This document shows, one piece after another, positions 59,930-64,000 of a stretch of 64,000 nt of DNA. The stretch's first letter is position 1. Every line of letters starts with the position of its first letter. The DNA is taken from assembly GCA_000342265.1 (NCBI GenBank), contig CP004348.1, forward strand, positions 186,001 through 250,000, given 5' to 3'. Under the pieces are notes generated by a model. The model saw only the letters and a list, made by a program, of their open reading frames with translations, was not told the DNA's origin and made no database searches. Made by a program: the position numbers and the translations under genes. Source of the stretch: a beta proteobacterium CB. Lineage in GTDB: Bacteria > Pseudomonadota > Gammaproteobacteria > Burkholderiales > Burkholderiaceae.

Positions 59930-60781
59930 ATGGATCTAATTTTGCTAGGCAAGGCCTTAATACTGGGGGTAGTGGAAGGCTTAACAGAGTTTTTGCCCAT
60001 CTCCAGCACGGGGCATCTCATTTTGGTGGGCGACTTACTTGACTTCAATGACGAAAGGGGCAAAGCCTTCGAAGTCATCATTCAGTTTGGTGCCATTTTG
60101 GCGGTTTGCTGGGAGTTTCGTGAAAAGCTCTGGAAAGTCGCCTCTACAGTTAAAAGTAGCGCGATTTCCCGTCGTTTTATTCTCAATCTCCTGATTGCCT
60201 CTATTCCGGCAATGGGCTTAGCATTCATATTTGGCAAGCACATTAAAGCGGTATTGTTTGCTCCTATTCCGGTAGCAAGTGCTTTTATATTGGGCGCGTT
60301 GGTCATTTTTTGGGCTGAACGTCGTCAAACCAAACTGATGCATTCCCCGGGTAAGGCGCATATTCAATCAGTTGATGATTTAACCTCTTTGGATGCGCTG
60401 AAGGTTGGTCTTGCTCAATGTGCCGCATTAATTCCAGGAACCTCTCGTTCGGGCGCAACCATTATTGGCGGTATGTTATTTGGTTTGCCTCGTGCAGTTG
60501 CGACCGAGTTTTCTTTCTTCCTAGCAATTCCCGTGATCGGCGGTGCAACTGCTTACGAACTTCTCAAGCTTTGGAAAAATCCAGTGTCCTTATCTAGTGA
60601 CTTTACTTTAGCAATTGTGGTGGGCTTTATCGCCGCTTTTATCTCTGCTTTTATTTGTGTGCGCTGGTTGATTCATTATGTCGCTGGACATAATTTCATT
60701 CCATTCGCCTGGTATCGAATTGTCTTTGGTGTGCTGGTATTGGTAAGTGCATACACCGGCCTCGTGGCTTGGTCTCACTAA
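59930..60781 (+). CDS. uppP: Undecaprenyl-diphosphatase UppP/BacA
   Basis: Recycles the undecaprenyl carrier for peptidoglycan and LPS synthesis. 283 aa, about eight membrane segments. Signature [20 protein letters not shown] near the N-terminus and [17 protein letters not shown] later, both containing catalytic residues. Monocistronic with about 40 bp before the next gene. Divergent from tolC. Confidence 0.97.
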   Translation: MDLILLGKALILGVVEGLTEFLPISSTGHLILVGDLLDFNDERGKAFEVIIQFGAILAVCWEFREKLWKVASTVKSSAISRRFILNLLIASIPAMGLAFIFGKHIKAVLFAPIPVASAFILGALVIFWAERRQTKLMHSPGKAHIQSVDDLTSLDALKVGLAQCAALIPGTSRSGATIIGGMLFGLPRAVATEFSFFLAIPVIGGATAYELLKLWKNPVSLSSDFTLAIVVGFIAAFISAFICVRWLIHYVAGHNFIPFAWYRIVFGVLVLVSAYTGLVAWSH

Positions 60782-60823
60782 TTTAAATCAATGAAATATT
60801 AATAGACGCAGATTGGAATAAAT

Positions 60824-61282
60824 ATGGATGTATCGATTGATGCTATTACCAATAACATTCAACTGGCATTGGCCCCAGTATTTTTATTAACTGCAGTAGC
60901 TACCTTGATTAATGCGATCTCTGCTCGCTTAGCACGATCAGTAGATCGTATGCGCGCTATTCAACACCGAATTCAGGAGGGCGGAATTCAGGATCCAGAC
61001 ATCTTAAAGCATATGATGAAAGAGGCAAATGAGGCAAAGGTACGCGGTCGTCTTTGTACGGCTGCCATCTTTTTTGATGTCTTAAGTGGTGTATTTATTT
61101 CTTTAACAGTCTTAGAGTTATTTTTCTTCCAAGCCGGTGCCGTGCGTTCCTTGCAGGCTACTTATGTGATTTGGACATTTGTGCTTGGTCTCATATCATT
61201 CATGACATCCTTATCTATCGTTTTAGGTGAAGTGGTCTATGCCTATCGCTCAGCGGGGTGGAATACTCCATTCCCAAAATAA
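60824..61282 (+). CDS. DUF2721 membrane protein
   Basis: 152 aa. Hydrophobic segments near 15-30, 73-92 and 110-132. Matches the DUF2721 pattern: [27 protein letters not shown] near the N-terminus, then two adjacent membrane helices. Function unknown. The downstream trmB frame overlaps this gene if read from upstream starts, but the likely trmB start lies after it. Confidence 0.82.
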   Translation: MDVSIDAITNNIQLALAPVFLLTAVATLINAISARLARSVDRMRAIQHRIQEGGIQDPDILKHMMKEANEAKVRGRLCTAAIFFDVLSGVFISLTVLELFFFQAGAVRSLQATYVIWTFVLGLISFMTSLSIVLGEVVYAYRSAGWNTPFPK

Positions 61283-61295
61283 AGGTATTGCTACA

Positions 61296-62078
61296 GTGAC
61301 TTTTCCTAGAACAGATCGTATTCGCTCATTTGTGTTGAGGGCTGGCAGAACAACCGCTGGTCAGCAGCGCGCTATCGATGACTTAGGTCCTCAGTTCTTG
61401 GTGCCGTTTCAAGATACGGCATTAGATCTTCCACAGGCATTCAATGGTTCGTCGCATCCCAAGATATTAGAAATTGGTTTTGGGATGGGTGAGACGACTG
61501 CCAAAATTGCTGCTTTACGCGCTGAAGATGATTTTTTGGCGATCGAAGTGCATCCACCGGGTGTGGGTGCTTTGCTGAAATTAATCGGCGAAAACCAATT
61601 GACCAATTTGCGCTTAATTCGGCATGATGCGGTTGAGGTGCTGGAGAAGATGCTTGCCCCAAATTCTTTGGAAGGCATTCATATTTATTTTGCAGATCCT
61701 TGGCACAAGAAGCGTCATCACAAGCGTCGCCTGATTCAGGCGGAGTTTGTAAAATTGTTAGTCTCACGCCTAAAGCCTGGCGCCTATTTACATTTGGCTA
61801 CCGACTGGCATAACTATGCCGAGCAAATGCTCTTGGTATTAAATGCAGAATCAGCTCTTGTTAATACATCTACCGAGCAAGTGCAGGTAGAGACATTCAC
61901 AGCGGAAGATGTAGCTAAATCTGAAGATTCAAAAGAATTCAGGCCTACTCTAGAGCAGCTCAGCGCTATGCATCCTGGATACGTGGAGAGACCCGCTTAC
62001 CGACCGATTACCAAGTTTGAGAACCGCGGCATTAAGCTGGGTCATGGAGTTTGGGATTTGGTTTACAAAAAGAAATAA
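61296..62078 (+). CDS. trmB: tRNA (guanine-N7-)-methyltransferase
   Basis: Methylates G46 of tRNA variable loops. 260 aa from GTG 61296 ([18 protein letters not shown]), with AAAGG about 10 nt upstream; the upstream open frame has no family similarity. Seen: [16 protein letters not shown] (SAM loop), [34 protein letters not shown] and [14 protein letters not shown]. The last is a strong TrmB signature. Confidence 0.95.
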   Translation: MTFPRTDRIRSFVLRAGRTTAGQQRAIDDLGPQFLVPFQDTALDLPQAFNGSSHPKILEIGFGMGETTAKIAALRAEDDFLAIEVHPPGVGALLKLIGENQLTNLRLIRHDAVEVLEKMLAPNSLEGIHIYFADPWHKKRHHKRRLIQAEFVKLLVSRLKPGAYLHLATDWHNYAEQMLLVLNAESALVNTSTEQVQVETFTAEDVAKSEDSKEFRPTLEQLSAMHPGYVERPAYRPITKFENRGIKLGHGVWDLVYKKK

Positions 62079-62097
62079 AGCCGCTATTCAGCGGCTT
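62078..62097. terminator. Terminator between trmB and gabD
   Basis: Stem AAGCCGCT/AGCGGCTT (62078-62085 with 62090-62097), loop ATTC. It begins at the last base of the trmB stop. The T tract is poor on both strands. Confidence 0.6.
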
Positions 62098-62130
62098 GAT
62101 TGATTTACTTTGCTGCCGTAATCCTTGCTC

Positions 62131-63603
62131 TTACAGTCCCAAGCAAACGTACTTGAGCTCAAGGTACTCATCCATGCCGTAGATGCTACCTTCACGTCCT
62201 AAGCCGGATTGCTTTACCCCTCCAAATGGACCCACTTCATTAGAGATAATTCCTGAGTTCACTCCCACAATGCCGTACTCCAATGCTTCGGCCGCCTTCC
62301 AGATGCGACCAATATCTCGGCTGTAAAAGTAGGAGGCCAAGCCAAATTGGCTATTGTTCGCCAACCTTATTGCTTCCTCATCACTTTCAAAGGCAATGAT
62401 GGGGGCTACTGGGCCAAAGGTTTCCTCATAAGTAATGAGCATGTCATTAGTCACATTGGACAAAATGGTTGGCTCATAGAAAGTGCCGCCCAAGGAAGAT
62501 CGCTTTCCGCCGCTAATGAGCTTTGCACCTTTGCTAAGCGCATCAGCCACATGTTTCTCCACCTTCTCTAGTGCTGCTTGTTCAATCAGGGGGCCTTGAG
62601 TTGTGCCGGCTTCCATGCCGTTACCCACCTTAATCACTTGAATGGCTTTAGCAAACTTTTCCACAAATTGATCGAGGACATTCTTGTGTACATAGAAGCG
62701 ATTTGCGCAAACACAGGTTTGACCAGAATTACGATACTTAGATGCCATTGCACCAGAGACTGCTGCATCGATATCTGCATCTTCAAACACAATGAAAGGC
62801 GCATGACCACCAAGCTCAAGTGCTAATTTTTTTACGGTAGGCGCGCACTGAGCCATCAAAATGCGACCCACTTCTGTGGAGCCAGTAAATGAGAGGTGAC
62901 GCACTACAGGTGAAGCACAGAGCGTTTTACCAATCGCAATCGATTGATCGGCATCTGCCGTCAGAATGTTGACCACGCCAGCTGGGACACCAGCGCGCTG
63001 AGCAAGTTCAGCTAGAGCTAGGGCGGACAGTGGAGTTAGCTCAGCTGGTTTGATGACAATCGTGCAACCGGCAGCCATTGCTGGTGCAATCTTGCGGGTA
63101 ATCATCGCAATCGGAAAGTTCCAGGGTGTAATCGCCACGCAGACACCAATCGGTTGCTTCATGACGATGAGGCGTTTATCACTCCATGTCGTACTTGGAA
63201 TAGAGCCTGCTACGCGTTTTGCTTCCTCTGCAAACCATTCAATAAATGAGGCGCCGTAGGCTACTTCACCGGCTGCCTCCACTAAGGGCTTGCCTTGCTC
63301 TAGGGTCATGAGGGTGGCCAGGTCTTGCGTATTTTGAATAACAAGATCAAACCATCTTCGCATGATGCTAGCGCGTTCTTTGGCGGTTTTACTTTTCCAT
63401 TCTTGGAAAGCGCTCTCTGCAGCCTGGATGGCTAGCTCTGCATCTTTAGTCTCAAGATTGCTTACTTGAGCAATTTCTTCGCCGGTAGCCGGATTGGTCA
63501 CTGCGAAAGTATTGGCAGTCTTTACCCAACCACCGTTAATGAAGGCCTCTTCTTTAAAAAGGCTTGGATCTTTGAGTAACTTACGAATATCTATCTTTTG
63601 CAT
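62131..63603 (-). CDS. gabD: Succinate-semialdehyde dehydrogenase (NAD(P)+)
   Basis: Oxidises succinate semialdehyde to succinate. 490 aa aldehyde dehydrogenase. AITPWNFPIAMITRK (cofactor), LELGGHAPFIVFEDAD with the general-base Glu, and GQTCVCANRFYVH with the catalytic Cys (about residue 290). The pattern LELGGHAPFIVF, together with GQTCVCANR, is typical of GabD. Could accept other semialdehydes. ATG at 63603. Confidence 0.93.
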   Translation of the reverse strand: MQKIDIRKLLKDPSLFKEEAFINGGWVKTANTFAVTNPATGEEIAQVSNLETKDAELAIQAAESAFQEWKSKTAKERASIMRRWFDLVIQNTQDLATLMTLEQGKPLVEAAGEVAYGASFIEWFAEEAKRVAGSIPSTTWSDKRLIVMKQPIGVCVAITPWNFPIAMITRKIAPAMAAGCTIVIKPAELTPLSALALAELAQRAGVPAGVVNILTADADQSIAIGKTLCASPVVRHLSFTGSTEVGRILMAQCAPTVKKLALELGGHAPFIVFEDADIDAAVSGAMASKYRNSGQTCVCANRFYVHKNVLDQFVEKFAKAIQVIKVGNGMEAGTTQGPLIEQAALEKVEKHVADALSKGAKLISGGKRSSLGGTFYEPTILSNVTNDMLITYEETFGPVAPIIAFESDEEAIRLANNSQFGLASYFYSRDIGRIWKAAEALEYGIVGVNSGIISNEVGPFGGVKQSGLGREGSIYGMDEYLELKYVCLGL

Positions 63604-63692
63604 GACAAAGTCTCCAAAATCGTTCTAGCTATTGATGTTTAGTAGCTTAATGTATTTGATCAATTGATTTTATCCCTCAAGCAAAGGTAATG

Positions 63693-63726
63693 AAAAACCC
63701 CCGGACTCTGGAGGAGTGCAGGGGTT
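63693..63726 (-). terminator. Terminator of nusB
   Basis: On the minus strand, AACCCC pairs with GGGGTT across a structured middle containing ACTC/GAGT, followed by TTTTT. It lies between nusB and gabD and separates them. Confidence 0.75.
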
Positions 63727-63762
63727 GGTGAGGCGCCTTGAGAAAGACTGACTTATATTAAC

Positions 63763-64000
63763 TTAGCCTGCCTGAATCTCTGTGCTGCGGAGTTTTTGAG
63801 CTAAGAGGTCTAGTACGCCGTTGACGTATTTATGGCCATCGGTACCGCCAAAGGTCTTGGCAAGTTCTACAGCCTCATTGATAGCCACTTTGTATGGCAC
63901 AGATAAATCGATAGCTAGCTCATAAACGCCAATTAACAAAGCGGCGTGTTCTACAGGTGAGAGCTCATTAATAGGGCGATCTAGCGCAGGAGTGATGATG
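63763..64000 (-). CDS. nusB: Transcription antitermination factor NusB, C-terminal part (5' end outside window)
   Basis: RNA-binding factor for rRNA antitermination with NusE. The last 79 residues are visible: [41 protein letters not shown] and [18 protein letters not shown], all typical of the helical NusB C-terminus. Stop at 63763-63765. The gene begins beyond the right edge. Confidence 0.95.
   Translation of the reverse strand, partial: IITPALDRPINELSPVEHAALLIGVYELAIDLSVPYKVAINEAVELAKTFGGTDGHKYVNGVLDLLAQKLRSTEIQAG

Noticed and set aside
61227..61295. Upstream start for trmB overlapping the DUF2721 gene
   Set aside because: The extra 23 residues lack TrmB similarity; GTG 61296 has a suitable ribosome-binding site.

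Overview
The window looks like an ordinary stretch of chromosome from a free-living betaproteobacterium of the order Burkholderiales, most probably the genus Polynucleobacter. Three things support this: the gene order (rppH-proS, ffh-ypjD-ampD-nrdA-nrdB-H1-like histone, aroQ-accB-accC-prmA, leuS-lptE-holA, yqgE-ruvX-pyrR-pyrB, thiL-pgpA-pncC), the compact coding with short gaps, and a base composition that by eye lies in the mid-40s percent GC, lower than Burkholderia or Ralstonia. No rRNA, tRNA, insertion sequence, prophage or CRISPR array was seen.

Layout. 1-10.2 kb: start of rppH, proS, ffh, a CcsA-like membrane protein, a membrane-anchored AmpD fusion, the class Ia ribonucleotide reductase genes nrdA/nrdB behind two NrdR-box-like sites, and a lysine/alanine-rich H1-like histone gene. 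10.2-16 kb (minus strand): PfkB kinase, a PrmA-DUF3426 fusion, accC, accB, aroQ and a TlpA-like thioredoxin. 16-24.6 kb: mpl, an SDR reductase, an RNase II-family protein, a TonB-like protein, aroE, mtgA, pyrF (minus) and corA. 24.6-34.4 kb: pncC-pgpA-thiL (minus), maeB, an orphan barstar-like gene, rsmE (minus), tkt, gap, fur (minus). 34.4-45.3 kb: bamE, dapB, leuS, lptE, holA, proA, hemJ, an rlmL-type methyltransferase, a rubredoxin and hemL. 45.3-51.2 kb: apaH and phrB (minus), a DUF218 protein, yqgE/algH, ruvX, pyrR, pyrB. 51.2-58.2 kb: a surface-glycan block with two transferase-like proteins, rfbB-rfbD-rfbA-rfbC for dTDP-L-rhamnose, and a heptosyltransferase. 58.2-64 kb: a TolC-like protein (minus), uppP, a DUF2721 protein, trmB, gabD (minus) and the 3' part of nusB (minus).

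Envelope functions recur throughout: peptidoglycan synthesis and recycling (ampD, mpl, mtgA, uppP, accBC for lipids), LPS and outer membrane assembly (lptE, bamE, rhamnose genes, heptosyltransferase) and TolC-type export. Heme synthesis (hemJ, hemL), pyrimidine synthesis (pyrB, pyrF, pyrR) and central carbon metabolism (maeB, tkt, gap, gabD) make up much of the rest.

The most unusual signal is in the H1-like histone gene. Its reading frame stops directly after an A9 run that contains the dnaX-type slippery heptamer A AAA AAG. The -1 frame then continues without a stop for 41 more codons of histone-like sequence ending in a distinctive LNPAAAWPFPTGTRP tail, and a small hairpin lies 7 nt beyond the slip site. 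This may be programmed frameshifting, transcriptional slippage, or a one-base indel. Other points of interest are the two gene fusions (PP0621-AmpD and PrmA-DUF3426), the barstar without barnase, the NrdR sites over the nrdA promoter, and a structured RNA candidate between nrdB and the histone gene.
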